Source: Selenomonas sp. AE3005 (GTDB taxonomy: Bacteria; Bacillota; Negativicutes; Selenomonadales; Selenomonadaceae). From it: a DNA stretch of 64,000 nt. The stretch lies in NCBI RefSeq assembly GCF_905233635.1, contig NZ_CAJODG010000002.1, positions 62,001 to 126,000 on the forward strand, written 5' to 3'. The notes beneath the pieces were generated by a model. That model ran no database searches. It was not told the DNA's origin and was given only the letters and a program-made list of their open reading frames with translations. The first letter of the stretch is position 1. Every line of letters starts with the position of its first letter. The translations under genes were made by a program, and so were the position numbers. This document shows positions 42,258-51,978 of this stretch, in pieces.

Positions 42258-43790
42258 ATGAATAAAAATGCAAAACTGGCCGGGGTTATAATGACTGCCA
42301 TGCTTTTGCCATCGTTGGGCGGGACAGCCATGGCTGCTTACAGTGCAGACTCGGACACGGGGATTACGGCACTGGATTATATCGAAAATGCTCACCGGGC
42401 AGAACGAGAAAACCGCCTGACGGAAGAACAGAAAAAACTGCTGGCTGATGCAGAGGCGTTTGGTAAGTCATTGCAATATCCGTTGGATAAAAAGAAGGCC
42501 TCACCTATAGCTTTTGAGGGGGAAGACCTTACTTATGACGAACGCGACGGCAGTTTTATAGCCAAGGGCAAAGTGGATATTTTGCAACTCGACGCGCATC
42601 GTTTTCAAAGTGAATTAGTCACGGGGAATACCAAGACCGAGGATATCAGTGTCCCGGATAAGGCACATGTTTTGCAAATGACGCCGGGGCAGACCAGAGT
42701 GACTTTGGATGGTTACAAGGTCAAATATAATTACGGCAAAAAGATTGGCTCCATGGAAGACGGCAAGGGCAAGGCCGGAGCACATTACATCACGGGTAAG
42801 CGTTTTGAGTTTTACCCTGACAAAATCGTTGTTTACAACGGCACCGATACCAAATGCGGCGCTAAAAAACCTGATTACCACATGGCGGCAGAAAAGATGG
42901 TCATTTATCCTAACGATAAAGTAGTTATGGATAAGGTACGTTTCTGCATCAAGGGAAAGACGATTTTTACGCGTGACCATTATGAGGCCGGCATTGGGGA
43001 TAATGCCAGTGGCGATAAAACATGGCCCAGAGTTGGTTACAACAGTAAGGATAAATTGTGGATTAGCTGGGGACAAAAATTCGGTCTGCGTCCGAACGTA
43101 GCTCTTAATACTAATTTTATGGTAACAGGTGCCGATGGTTGGCGCAGCAATTATGATATTACCTGGGGCAACCGTGGTATGTCCACAGGCGTCAGATATG
43201 GTTATTTTCAAGATAGCAATGATAAGTGGATAAAGAAACAGCCGTCCTATTTTTGGAATTATGGACATCGGCTGGGACACAGTCATTTTACTTACAGTCT
43301 GGGCGTTGAACATGGTGAATGGTACGGCAATGGTGTTCATAGTGATCACACGGAATATAATTTCGGCTTAGGCTATGACCCGATAAAGTTCAACCGCTAC
43401 ACGCTTTACCTGCATACAGGTTATAATATAACCAAAGAATCTTACAATGCCTCAAAGGTGAATGGTTTTACGGCTGATGCTGTGCTGACCAAGGACTTTG
43501 ATGACCGTTGGGCTGCTTATGTGGGATATCATTACAGCAAGAAGAACAGCAGAAATACCCTGTTTACCTATAATACGGACGATTACTCACGTAAACTGGA
43601 GTCCGGGTTCAGCTATCGTATAGACGACAAAAACCGCCTGGCTGTAGGTACTAAGTACGATATGGACCATAGGGAATGGAAGAACATAGATTACTATTGG
43701 TATCATGATATGCATTGTGCGCAGGTTATTCTGCGATATAAGTCCAAGGAAAATTCCTGGAACGTTCGTTGGGAGTTTACACCCTGGTAA
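42258..43790 (+). CDS. LptD-like outer-membrane LPS assembly protein
   Basis: A 510-residue protein: signal peptide (about residues 1-28), a helical stretch, an OstA-like jellyroll (about 80-230; FEGEDLTYDERDGSFIAKGKV, CGAKKPDYHMAAEKMVIYP, and DKVRFCIKGKTIF), then a beta-barrel to the end (YKSKENSWNVRWEFTPW). The combination is that of LptD, but it is shorter than the enteric protein (over 750), as in several diderm Firmicutes. Three Cys are visible. Start is the ATG at 42258 after GAGGAGAG. It could be another OstA-barrel protein, so the symbol is left blank. Confidence 0.68.
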   Translation: MNKNAKLAGVIMTAMLLPSLGGTAMAAYSADSDTGITALDYIENAHRAERENRLTEEQKKLLADAEAFGKSLQYPLDKKKASPIAFEGEDLTYDERDGSFIAKGKVDILQLDAHRFQSELVTGNTKTEDISVPDKAHVLQMTPGQTRVTLDGYKVKYNYGKKIGSMEDGKGKAGAHYITGKRFEFYPDKIVVYNGTDTKCGAKKPDYHMAAEKMVIYPNDKVVMDKVRFCIKGKTIFTRDHYEAGIGDNASGDKTWPRVGYNSKDKLWISWGQKFGLRPNVALNTNFMVTGADGWRSNYDITWGNRGMSTGVRYGYFQDSNDKWIKKQPSYFWNYGHRLGHSHFTYSLGVEHGEWYGNGVHSDHTEYNFGLGYDPIKFNRYTLYLHTGYNITKESYNASKVNGFTADAVLTKDFDDRWAAYVGYHYSKKNSRNTLFTYNTDDYSRKLESGFSYRIDDKNRLAVGTKYDMDHREWKNIDYYWYHDMHCAQVILRYKSKENSWNVRWEFTPW

Positions 43791-43804
43791 GGGAGTTAGG
43801 TTTA

Positions 43805-44791
43805 ATGAAAGAAGAATTAGCCGGTATCATTGAAGAGATACAAGGCAAACGCATATTAGTTATCGGTGACATGGTGGCCGATATTTATCTGGAGGGGCGG
43901 ATTTCCCGGATTTCCCGGGAGGCGCCTGTGCTGGTGCTGCAGCAGGCTGGGGAAAAAATCATCGCCGGCGGCGCGGCCAACGTGGTAAATAATGTGGCAA
44001 CTTTGGGCGGTCAGGCTTTTGCTGTGGGGCTGTTGGGGCTTGATAATGCGGCTAAGGGGCTGAAAGCGGCGCTGGAGAAGAACGGTGCGCATACGGATGG
44101 GCTGTTCTGCGATGAAAAGCGTCCCACAATTGCCAAGACCAGAGTTATTGCCGGGGGCCGGGCGACGGTCAGCCAGCAGATTGTCCGTATTGACCGGGAA
44201 AGTGACGAACCTATGACGGCGGCTTTTGAACAGCTGTTATTGCAGTATGTCAAGGGCCTGCTGCCGCAGGTTGACGGTGTGGTGCTGAGTGACTATGGCT
44301 CCGGGACGATAACGGAGGCCCTGCAGGCTATGATAATCTCCTACTGCCGGGAGCATAATATCCCCAGTATGGTCGATTCCCGTTATGATATTCACCGCTT
44401 TAAAAATATCTGCTATGTCAAGCAGAATGATGCGGAACTGGCGGCAGCTGTAGGGCGGAGCCTGCCTGATGACGAAAGTCTGTTCACGGCCGGACAGGAG
44501 CTTTTGACGGAGCTGGCGGCTGACGGTGTGCTTATAACGCGTGGCGAAAAAGGCATGGTGCTGCTGGAAAAGGACGGGGCTATTCATGATATTCCCGTGG
44601 CAGACAAGAGTGAAGTTTTCGATGTATCCGGTGCCGGTGATACCTGCGTGGCTACGGTGATACTGGCACTGGCGGCCGGGGTGGAACCTGCCCGGGCGGC
44701 AGAACTCAGCAATGTGGCCAGCGGTATCGCCGTGCGCAAATTGGGCACCGCTACGGTTTCCGCTGAGGAACTGCGCCGGGCTTTGCGCTGA
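43805..44791 (+). CDS. PfkB-family heptose-7-phosphate kinase-like protein (first copy)
   Basis: A 328-residue PfkB kinase of the RfaE/HldE domain 1 type: ILVIGDMVADIYLEGRISRISREAPV, IIAGGAANVVNNVATLG, SDYGSGT and the ATP/anion-hole motif DVSGAGDTCVAT. Canonical members phosphorylate heptose-7-phosphate at C1. It differs in several substrate-side residues from the second copy at 49399, so it may act on another sugar. The ATG at 43805 lies 14 bases after the LptD-like stop. It is followed by hldC. Confidence 0.8.
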   Translation: MKEELAGIIEEIQGKRILVIGDMVADIYLEGRISRISREAPVLVLQQAGEKIIAGGAANVVNNVATLGGQAFAVGLLGLDNAAKGLKAALEKNGAHTDGLFCDEKRPTIAKTRVIAGGRATVSQQIVRIDRESDEPMTAAFEQLLLQYVKGLLPQVDGVVLSDYGSGTITEALQAMIISYCREHNIPSMVDSRYDIHRFKNICYVKQNDAELAAAVGRSLPDDESLFTAGQELLTELAADGVLITRGEKGMVLLEKDGAIHDIPVADKSEVFDVSGAGDTCVATVILALAAGVEPARAAELSNVASGIAVRKLGTATVSAEELRRALR

Positions 44792-44801
44792 AGGAGTATA
44801 T

Positions 44802-45263
44802 ATGTTAGTTGCACGTAAAGATATAAAGACTTTTTGTGAAATCCTGCGGCAGGGCGGCAAGAGAATCGTCTTTACCAATGGCTGCTTTGATATTCTGCAT
44901 GCCGGGCATGTGACGTACCTGGAGGCGGCCAAGGCACAGGGCGATATTCTTGTGCTGGGGCTGAATACAGACGAATCGGTGCGCCGTTTGAAGGGGCCGG
45001 AGCGTCCTATCAACGGTGAGCTCGACCGGGCCAAGGTCGTGGGGGCGTTAAAGGCCGTAGATTATGTGGTGTTCTTTGGCGAACAGACGGCAGAGGCTGT
45101 GATAGCCGAAGTGCGTCCTGATGTGTACGTCAAGGGCGGCGACTATACGCTGGACACCCTGCCCGAGGCCAAAATCGTGCAGAGCTACGGCGGTAAGGTG
45201 GCTTTTATCGACATGGTCGCGGGACGCTCGACGACGAATATAATCAAGAAGATAAAGAGTTAA
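44802..45263 (+). CDS. hldC: Heptose-1-phosphate adenylyltransferase, HldE domain 2 type
   Basis: A 153-residue nucleotidyltransferase with RIVFTNGCFDILHAGHVTYL (HAGH motif about residue 34), RPINGELDRAKVVGALKAVD, and GRSTTNIIKKIK at the end. It transfers AMP to heptose-1-phosphate to form ADP-heptose. In E. coli this is fused to the kinase as HldE; here kinase and transferase are separate, as in the HldA/HldC arrangement. Start is the ATG at 44802 after AAGGAG. Confidence 0.9.
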   Translation: MLVARKDIKTFCEILRQGGKRIVFTNGCFDILHAGHVTYLEAAKAQGDILVLGLNTDESVRRLKGPERPINGELDRAKVVGALKAVDYVVFFGEQTAEAVIAEVRPDVYVKGGDYTLDTLPEAKIVQSYGGKVAFIDMVAGRSTTNIIKKIKS

Positions 45264-45267
45264 GGAA

Positions 45268-46290
45268 ATGAAGAATTTTTTAATCGTGAAATTAAGTGCC
45301 ATCGGCGATGTGCTCCATGCCCTGCCGGTGGCTTATGCCTTGAAGGACAGGTATCCCGACTGTCATATCAGCTGGGTGGTGGAACCGGCGGCCTATGAAA
45401 TCCTCAAAATGGTGCCGGTGATTGACGAGCTTATTCTGTTCAAGAAGAAGGAATTTCGTTCTCTCGGCGGCTTTATGCAAAACTTTGGCCCGCTGCGCCG
45501 TCAGCTCCAAAAGCGGCATTATGATGTATCCCTGGATTTGCAGGGGCTGTTTAAATCGGCGGCTATCACCTGGGTGGCCGGAGCTAAGGAAAAAATCGGT
45601 ACCTGCTTTATGCGCGAGGGCAGCGACAAAATAAGCCGCCCTGTCGTGGGGCCGAATGCCCGTAATCATGTCATTGAGCAGTATCTTGATGTGGCCCGGG
45701 CTTTGGGCTGTAATGGTGACCAGATAAAGTTTGGCATTGAAGTGCCGGAACGGGAACAGGATATCGCGCGCCGGCTGCTCGCCCAGTGCGGTATGAATGC
45801 CAGCAATCCTTATGTGGCCTTGGTTATCGGTGCCAGCAGTCCCAACAAGCGCTGGACGTCCGAGGGCTTTGCCAAGTTGTCGGACTGGCTCTATGAGCAG
45901 CGGCTGATTCCCGTTATGGTGGGCGGCGGCCCGCGTGAGGAACAATGGGCGCAGGAAATTGAGTATATGACGGACGTGCCGCCGGTAAATCTGGTGGGAC
46001 GTACGACGCTGCCACAGCTGGCAGCGGTACTGCAGGGCGCGGCCGTTACCGTCTGCGGTGACACCGGTCCCGGCCATTTGTCCCTGGCGCTGGGGACTAA
46101 GACTATCATGCTTATCGGCCCGACGAATATTAACCGCACCGGCCCGTATACGCAGATGGAAAATGCTGTGCAAATCAGCCGTGACTGCCGCTACTGTTGG
46201 AAACGCAGCTGTCCCAAGGGCCTGGACAAGGAATGTATGGAGGACATAACCGTAGACATGGTGGCACGGAAAATAAAGGAGATTTATTGA
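45268..46290 (+). CDS. Glycosyltransferase family 9, heptosyltransferase I type
   Basis: A 340-residue GT9 enzyme: KLSAIGDVLHALPVAYALK at the N-terminus, WVVEPAAYEIL, LDLQGLFKSA, and VCGDTGPGHLSLALGTKTIMLIGPT at the C-terminal nucleotide site. CRYCWKRSCPKG is a Cys-rich tail. This resembles WaaC, adding the first heptose to KDO. Directly downstream of hldC, which makes the donor. Confidence 0.88.
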   Translation: MKNFLIVKLSAIGDVLHALPVAYALKDRYPDCHISWVVEPAAYEILKMVPVIDELILFKKKEFRSLGGFMQNFGPLRRQLQKRHYDVSLDLQGLFKSAAITWVAGAKEKIGTCFMREGSDKISRPVVGPNARNHVIEQYLDVARALGCNGDQIKFGIEVPEREQDIARRLLAQCGMNASNPYVALVIGASSPNKRWTSEGFAKLSDWLYEQRLIPVMVGGGPREEQWAQEIEYMTDVPPVNLVGRTTLPQLAAVLQGAAVTVCGDTGPGHLSLALGTKTIMLIGPTNINRTGPYTQMENAVQISRDCRYCWKRSCPKGLDKECMEDITVDMVARKIKEIY

Positions 46291-46291
46291 C

Positions 46292-48229
46292 ATGAGGCTT
46301 AGGGGATATTGGCACAATATCCAATTGGATTTACGGTTGTTCTTCTTTTTACTATTGTTGATGGCGCTGTACCGCGTGCTGTTTATGGCCGGTATGAGCA
46401 GTTTTATGGGGCCGGCGGCGGATATGCAGGATATTCTGGTTTCCAACTTTGTGGGTATCAGACTGTCGTTAAAAAGTGCCGGCGGTTTTGCCCTGCTGGG
46501 CTTTGTGCTGGCAACACTGCCGGCCCTGGTTATTCCCAGTCTGCACTGGGGCAGGGCGCGGCTCGTGGTGGGCAGCCTGGCCAGTTTCCTGCTGACCGTG
46601 CTGTTTATCGCCCGGTTTCCCTATTATAAAGAATTTCACATGACCTACAGCATGCAGATTTTTCAAGGCCTGCACGATGATAAGACAGCCCTGCTCGGTA
46701 CGATGGTGCATGAGTACGGTCTGATTCAGGGGCTGGCAGCTGCTGTAATCGTCACGGCTGTGCTGACCTGGATTCTGAACAAACTGCTGAGCCGGCCCAC
46801 GAAGGAAATAAACTTGCCCATAGGCAGCTGGGGCGCAGGTATACTGGCGTTTGTCAGCACCTTTGCCTTTATGTTTTTCTGCCGCTGGGGCGGCGGTGTT
46901 TCCTACGCTACCGGCGTGAACTGGGAACATTGTGCCCTGACCAAAGATGATTTTCTCAATGAGTGTATTCTGGACGATGTGCAGGGTATATACCGGGCCA
47001 TCAACACGGAAAAGCGCATGCAGCAGGGGGATATCTATGGCGTGGACAAGGCGGCCCTGGCGCAGATACAGGAGGCTGACGCTGCCCGGGCTATTGCCAG
47101 ACAGACGCCGGGGGCCAAGCTGGCCAAACCGCGTCACATTTTTATCATTCTCGAAGAAACCGGCATGCAGTGGCCGCTGCTGGATAAGTATGAGGACTTG
47201 CATATCGCTGACGGCATAAAGGGCCTGGGTAAAGACGAACAAGGCTATTATACGCCGAACTTCATGCCCAATGGGGAATTCACCTCCGTGGCGATTACCG
47301 GTATTATTACAGGTATTCCCGAGATAAATGTCCGGGTAAATTACCAGCCACGCAGTTATCAGGGGCTTTACCCTACGGCCTTGTCCATACCGTTCCATGA
47401 ATTGGGCTATAAAGTGGACTTTTGGTACGGCGGCGCACCGTCCTGGGACGCAATAAGCCGGCTGGCCCTGGCACAGGGCTTTGATAATTTCTACGGGTTC
47501 CCGGACCTGCACGCCCCCAAGACGACACCGTGGGGCACGAATGATGGTTACCTGTTCGCTGCACTTAAACAGCATTTAGATCAGGAAGAACCGACGGTGC
47601 ATGTCATCATGACCACCAGCAACCATCCGCCTTATAATCTGGATTTGCAGGCGGAAGGCTTTGATGTAGATAAGGCTGAGGCATTGGTGCGCAAATTGAT
47701 TCCCGATGAAAAGGACCCCCATAATCTGGCGGTTGAGCTCGGGCATTACTGGTACATGGACAAAGTGGTGACGAATTTTGCCCGGGAGACACTGGCTGCC
47801 TATCCGGACAGTTTGTTTGTCATTACCGGCGACCATGCGGTGCGTTCGAATCCGGGGCCCAAGCCCACGTTGTTTGAATTCCAGTCCGTGCCGTTTGTTC
47901 TGTACGGAAACGGGGTAAATAAGGATATTCTGCCGCATAATGCGGTGGGCGGCTGTATCGGCATTACGCCGACGCTGCTGAATCTCATTGCGCCGGCTGG
48001 TTTTAAATACAATTCCGTAGCACCGGCTATCGGCGAGTGGCCGGCGGCGTTCAACCGCAGCACATTCCTGACCGACAAGGTCATCGGCCGTATCGAGGAC
48101 GACAAGACGGAACTTTTGCCCGGGATAGAGAACGCAGATATGCAGGCCGAACGGGGGAAACTGGACAGTTTCCTCAAGGAAATGCGTACCATGGGTTACT
48201 GGCTAGTCACGCATGGCGGTAACCAGTAA
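46292..48229 (+). CDS. LtaS-like sulfatase-fold membrane protein
   Basis: A 645-residue alkaline-phosphatase-superfamily protein with five N-terminal helices (about residues 10-230) and a large extracytoplasmic catalytic domain. Metal-site segments match LTA synthase relatives: FIILEETG, NGEFTSVAITGI (candidate nucleophile Thr), FWYGGAPSWDAI and ITGDHAVR. In an LPS cluster it is more likely to add phosphoglycerol or phosphoethanolamine to core sugars than to make lipoteichoic acid. Starts two bases after the heptosyltransferase stop. Confidence 0.8.
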   Translation: MRLRGYWHNIQLDLRLFFFLLLLMALYRVLFMAGMSSFMGPAADMQDILVSNFVGIRLSLKSAGGFALLGFVLATLPALVIPSLHWGRARLVVGSLASFLLTVLFIARFPYYKEFHMTYSMQIFQGLHDDKTALLGTMVHEYGLIQGLAAAVIVTAVLTWILNKLLSRPTKEINLPIGSWGAGILAFVSTFAFMFFCRWGGGVSYATGVNWEHCALTKDDFLNECILDDVQGIYRAINTEKRMQQGDIYGVDKAALAQIQEADAARAIARQTPGAKLAKPRHIFIILEETGMQWPLLDKYEDLHIADGIKGLGKDEQGYYTPNFMPNGEFTSVAITGIITGIPEINVRVNYQPRSYQGLYPTALSIPFHELGYKVDFWYGGAPSWDAISRLALAQGFDNFYGFPDLHAPKTTPWGTNDGYLFAALKQHLDQEEPTVHVIMTTSNHPPYNLDLQAEGFDVDKAEALVRKLIPDEKDPHNLAVELGHYWYMDKVVTNFARETLAAYPDSLFVITGDHAVRSNPGPKPTLFEFQSVPFVLYGNGVNKDILPHNAVGGCIGITPTLLNLIAPAGFKYNSVAPAIGEWPAAFNRSTFLTDKVIGRIEDDKTELLPGIENADMQAERGKLDSFLKEMRTMGYWLVTHGGNQ

Positions 48230-48244
48230 ACAGGGGGGACACGC

Positions 48245-49399
48245 TTGTATAAAAATATATTGGTCATAAATCTCATGCAGATTGGCGACCTCATGCTGAC
48301 GACTCCTGTGCTGGGAGCTTTGCGTAAGGCGTATCCCGAGGCCAGACTGACATTGCTCGCGGACAGCCGCTGGCATGACCTGGTGGAGTGCAATCCCCAT
48401 GTGGATACCTGCTTGTTTATGGATAAAAAAGGTGCGGATAAAGGCACCCTGCGCCTGTTGGCTTTTGCCGGCAGGGTACGGAAACTGAAATTCGATTTGG
48501 TTATCAATTTGCACCGCAATGAACGTTCTTCCGCTATCGCAGCTTTGAGTGGGGCACCCAGGATTGTAGGCTATAGTAAGCCACCCTGGTCACTGCTCTT
48601 TGATAAGGTAATGAAAAATCCGTCACTGGCACGCCGGGACGGCAACCGCCGGATTCCCGGCACGCAGCACCAGGTGCATTCGCATATGGCGGTGCTGCGT
48701 GAGGCGCTCGGCATAGCCCAGCCGGAAGATGTGGGGCTGACATTATGCCTGTCGGAGGCCGCTGCCCAGCAGGCAGAGGAACTATGGCAGCAGGAATTTA
48801 CCCCCGCAGATAAGGTTATTGCCTTTAATATCGGTGCCAGCTGGGAGACCAAGCGCTGGCTGACGGAATACTTCGCGCAGGCCGCGGATATGCTGGCAGC
48901 CAAAGGCTATCATATCGCCTTTTTCGGCGGTCCGATGGATAAGGATATCGTGGCTAAATGCTGTCAGCAGATGGAATACAAGGACAGCGGCCTCGTGCAT
49001 ATTTTTACCGGCAAGGTTAGTCTGGCTGTACTGGCCGGGCTGCTGCGGCGCTGTGTACTGATGCTGACCACGGATTCCGGGCCGATGCATATCGGCGTGG
49101 CTATGAATGTGCCCATAGTGACCATGTTTGGGGCGTCGCCGGTACCGGGGTTTTATCCCTATGACGGACGGTCGGTGCTCGTTAAGACACCGGAGGCCTG
49201 CCATCCTTGCGGCATACATCAGTGCCAGCGCGAAGGCGAGGGCAATCTGGCCTGTATGAAAAATATCCCCGTGGCGGCGGTAATGAACTTTGTTTGGGAG
49301 CTGCTAGATAAGTACCACGGTGAACCGGCTTATAAATTGCCGCCGCACTATGGTGATTATCAGTGCCGGGTGATTGACCTGTCAAAAGGAGAATTTTGA
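48245..49399 (+). CDS. Glycosyltransferase family 9, heptosyltransferase type (second)
   Basis: A 384-residue GT9 enzyme (NILVINLMQIGDLMLTTPVLGAL, INLHRNERSSAIAALSG, FNIGASWETKRW, LTTDSGPMHIGVAMNVP). It likely adds a further heptose to the inner core. The start is a TTG at 48245, preceded by GGGGGGA at 48233. Its stop TGA overlaps the ATG of the next gene. Confidence 0.86.
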   Translation: MYKNILVINLMQIGDLMLTTPVLGALRKAYPEARLTLLADSRWHDLVECNPHVDTCLFMDKKGADKGTLRLLAFAGRVRKLKFDLVINLHRNERSSAIAALSGAPRIVGYSKPPWSLLFDKVMKNPSLARRDGNRRIPGTQHQVHSHMAVLREALGIAQPEDVGLTLCLSEAAAQQAEELWQQEFTPADKVIAFNIGASWETKRWLTEYFAQAADMLAAKGYHIAFFGGPMDKDIVAKCCQQMEYKDSGLVHIFTGKVSLAVLAGLLRRCVLMLTTDSGPMHIGVAMNVPIVTMFGASPVPGFYPYDGRSVLVKTPEACHPCGIHQCQREGEGNLACMKNIPVAAVMNFVWELLDKYHGEPAYKLPPHYGDYQCRVIDLSKGEF

Positions 49400-50376
49400 T
49401 GGACAAACAGAAAATGTATGATTTCGTGGCTCAGGCTACCGGCAAATGCCGTTTGCTGGTGGTCGGGGACGTAATGCTGGATAAGTATTATTACGGCGAA
49501 GTGACGAGAATTTCCCCGGAGGCACCGGTGCCGGTGACAAGAGTGCTGAGCCAGAAAGAAACTTTGGGCGGTGCGGCCAACGTGGCGCACAATCTGGCCC
49601 TGCTGGGCTGTCAGACGCAGATAGCCGGATATGTGGGTGATGACTATCACTGCCAAAGCCTGACGGATAAGTTTACGGCCCGGGGCATTGACTTCCGGGG
49701 GCTGATTCACACCGACAGACCGACGACGACGAAACTGCGCGTTATCGGCGGCCATCAGCAAATGCTGCGGCTTGACTTTGAAGAGGCTGACCCCATGACG
49801 GGCGAGTACGCCCAGCGCCTGCAGAATTATGTCAGTACGCGGCTTAGCGAAGGCGTGGACGGCGTAATTATCTCTGATTATGGCAAGGGAGCCTGTACGC
49901 CGGAGACCTGCCAGGCTGTTATAAAATGCTGTCATGCGCAGGGAGTGCCGGTGGTGGTGGACCCCAAAGGCACGAACTGGGGCAAGTACAGCGGTGCTGA
50001 CTATATAACGCCGAATTTCAAGGAACTCAATGCGGTGCTGCCGGAAAAAATCAAGAATCAGGACGCAGCTATTGAGCAGGCGGCCCGTTATGTTATGGGC
50101 AAGTTCGGTATCAAGCAGGTACTGGCCACCCGTTCGGAATACGGCATGTCACTGGTCACCAAGATGGAGGCTAAGCATATTCCGACCAAGGCGCAGGAGG
50201 TCTTTGATGTGTCAGGTGCCGGGGATACGGTTATTGCTGTCTTTACCCTGGGGCTGGCCGGCGGCCTGGCGCCGGAAATCTGCGCTTATATGTCCAATAT
50301 GGCGGCCAGCGTCGTAGTGGCGAAGGTTGGTACTTACGCGGTAAGTAAAGAAGAACTTTTGGCAGTATTAAGATAA
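49399..50376 (+). CDS. hldA: Heptose-7-phosphate kinase (canonical copy)
   Basis: A 325-residue RfaE/HldE domain 1 PfkB kinase. LLVVGDVMLDKYYYGEVTRISPEAPVPV, TLGGAANVAHNLALLG, ISDYGKGACT, VVDPKGTNWGKYSGADYITPN, and DVSGAGDTVIAVFTL all match HldE domain 1. ATG 49399 follows AAAGGAG; the TTG at 49396 is less likely. It fills the step before GmhB. A second, divergent copy lies at 43805. Confidence 0.9.
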   Translation: MDKQKMYDFVAQATGKCRLLVVGDVMLDKYYYGEVTRISPEAPVPVTRVLSQKETLGGAANVAHNLALLGCQTQIAGYVGDDYHCQSLTDKFTARGIDFRGLIHTDRPTTTKLRVIGGHQQMLRLDFEEADPMTGEYAQRLQNYVSTRLSEGVDGVIISDYGKGACTPETCQAVIKCCHAQGVPVVVDPKGTNWGKYSGADYITPNFKELNAVLPEKIKNQDAAIEQAARYVMGKFGIKQVLATRSEYGMSLVTKMEAKHIPTKAQEVFDVSGAGDTVIAVFTLGLAGGLAPEICAYMSNMAASVVVAKVGTYAVSKEELLAVLR

Positions 50377-50451
50377 AAAGTTGTGTTACGGGCGCCCGTC
50401 CTTGGGCGTGTGATAATTGGTTAGTTTGCTGATTGCATGGGAGGATTATTT

Positions 50452-51438
50452 ATGATTATCGTAACTGGCGGTGCCGGGTTTATTGGCAGCAACTTGGTAA
50501 AGGAACTCAATCGTCGTGGCCGTACGGATATTCTGGTGGTTGATGACCTGAAAGACGGGCAGAACTATAAAAATCTGCGTGGCCTGAAATTCATCGATTA
50601 CCAGCATAAGGACGATTTCCTGCAGTGCATTGAAAACGATGATTTCGATGGCACGGATATTGATGCCGTATTCCATGAAGGGGCCTGCTCCGATACCATG
50701 GAGTATGATGTCAACTACATGATGCGCGTCAACTATGAGTATTCCAAGTCCCTGCTGCATTTCTGCCTGCAGCACCGTATTCCCTTCCTGTATGCGTCGT
50801 CGGCCTCCACGTACGGCAGCGGCAAGAATGGTTTCCGCGAAGGTGATGAGTGTGAGGACGCGTTGAATCCGTATGCCTTCTCCAAGCTGGTCTTTGACCG
50901 CTATGTACGTCAGGTTATGCCGGAGGCGCAGAGCCAGATTGTAGGCCTGAAATATTTCAACGTTTACGGACCGCAGGAACATCATAAGGGAAAGATGGCC
51001 TCCATCTTCTATCAGCTGTACAATCAGGTAAATGAAACCGGCAAAGCACGTCTGTTCCAGGGCTGGGGCGAGATTGCCGGTACGCCGGTCAAGGACGGCG
51101 AACAGCGCCGTGACTTTGTCTATGTCAAGGACGTAGTAAACGTGAACCTGTGGTTCTGGGAAAACAAGGGCAAGAGCGGAATCTACAACTGCGGTACTGG
51201 TCATGCCCATACCTACAATGAAGTGGCTGAGGCTGTTATCAGCGCCTTGGGCAAGGGTGAAATCGCTTACCGTGAATTCCCCGAAGTCCTCAAGGGTAAA
51301 TATCAGAACTTCACCGAGGCCGATACGACGAATCTGCTGGCCGCCGGCTATGATGAAGGTTTCCATGAAATGAAGGACGCTGTTAAGGAGTATGTCGATT
51401 TCCTCAATAAGGGTGGCTATTTTGATTACAATGAATAA
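50452..51438 (+). CDS. hldD: ADP-L-glycero-D-manno-heptose 6-epimerase
   Basis: A 328-residue short-chain dehydrogenase-like epimerase: NAD site IIVTGGAGFIGSNL, HEGACSDTMEYD, NPYAFSKLVFDRYV (catalytic Tyr and Lys), and KYFNVYGPQEHHKGKMAS. It converts ADP-D-glycero to ADP-L-glycero-heptose. Start is the ATG at 50452 after GGGAGGA; the frame is open back to 50437 but that stretch holds the site. gmhB overlaps its end by eight bases. Confidence 0.95.
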   Translation: MIIVTGGAGFIGSNLVKELNRRGRTDILVVDDLKDGQNYKNLRGLKFIDYQHKDDFLQCIENDDFDGTDIDAVFHEGACSDTMEYDVNYMMRVNYEYSKSLLHFCLQHRIPFLYASSASTYGSGKNGFREGDECEDALNPYAFSKLVFDRYVRQVMPEAQSQIVGLKYFNVYGPQEHHKGKMASIFYQLYNQVNETGKARLFQGWGEIAGTPVKDGEQRRDFVYVKDVVNVNLWFWENKGKSGIYNCGTGHAHTYNEVAEAVISALGKGEIAYREFPEVLKGKYQNFTEADTTNLLAAGYDEGFHEMKDAVKEYVDFLNKGGYFDYNE

Positions 51439-51931
51439 AAAAGCCGTCTTTTTTGACCGTGACGGCACCCTTAATGTCGATATTGCCTACCTGCACCGTC
51501 CGGAAGATTTCGTTTGGATAGACGGTGCGCAGGAGGCCATAAAATACGTAAATAGCAAAGGCTACCTGGCGATTTTAGTCACGAACCAGAGCGGCGTGGC
51601 CCGGGGCTATTACCCCGAAACGGAGATCAAAAATGTCTACAACTGGATGAACCGGGAGCTGGCAAAAATCGGAGCGCATTTAGATGCGCTCTTTTACTGC
51701 CCGCATCATCCGCAGGCGAAATTAGCAGAATATCGCAAAGTGTGCAGCTGCCGCAAGCCGGCAACGGGCATGGTGGATGCTGCCTGCGCGGAGTACGGAA
51801 TTGACCGGTCAAAATCGTACTTTGTTGGGGATAGTGACAGCGATATGGAGTGCGCGGCCAGGGCTGGTGTAACAGGTATTAAGTATACAACTGGCAATTT
51901 GCTGAGCTGCGTACAGGAAATTATTCGCTGA
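51431..51931 (+). CDS. gmhB: D-glycero-D-manno-heptose 1,7-bisphosphate 7-phosphatase
   Basis: A 166-residue HAD-type phosphatase: AVFFDRDGTLNVD (nucleophile motif), LVTNQSGVARGYYPE, a zinc-binding CPHHP plus CSCRKP cluster, and FVGDSDSDMECA. It removes the 7-phosphate from heptose bisphosphate. The start ATG lies inside the end of hldD, so translation is probably coupled. With hldA, hldC and hldD it leaves only GmhA of the pathway unseen. Confidence 0.92.
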   Translation: MNKKAVFFDRDGTLNVDIAYLHRPEDFVWIDGAQEAIKYVNSKGYLAILVTNQSGVARGYYPETEIKNVYNWMNRELAKIGAHLDALFYCPHHPQAKLAEYRKVCSCRKPATGMVDAACAEYGIDRSKSYFVGDSDSDMECAARAGVTGIKYTTGNLLSCVQEIIR

Positions 51932-51978
51932 ATGTCGAACTATCTCAAAAAAATATGAAATAAAAGAGGTGATTCCTC

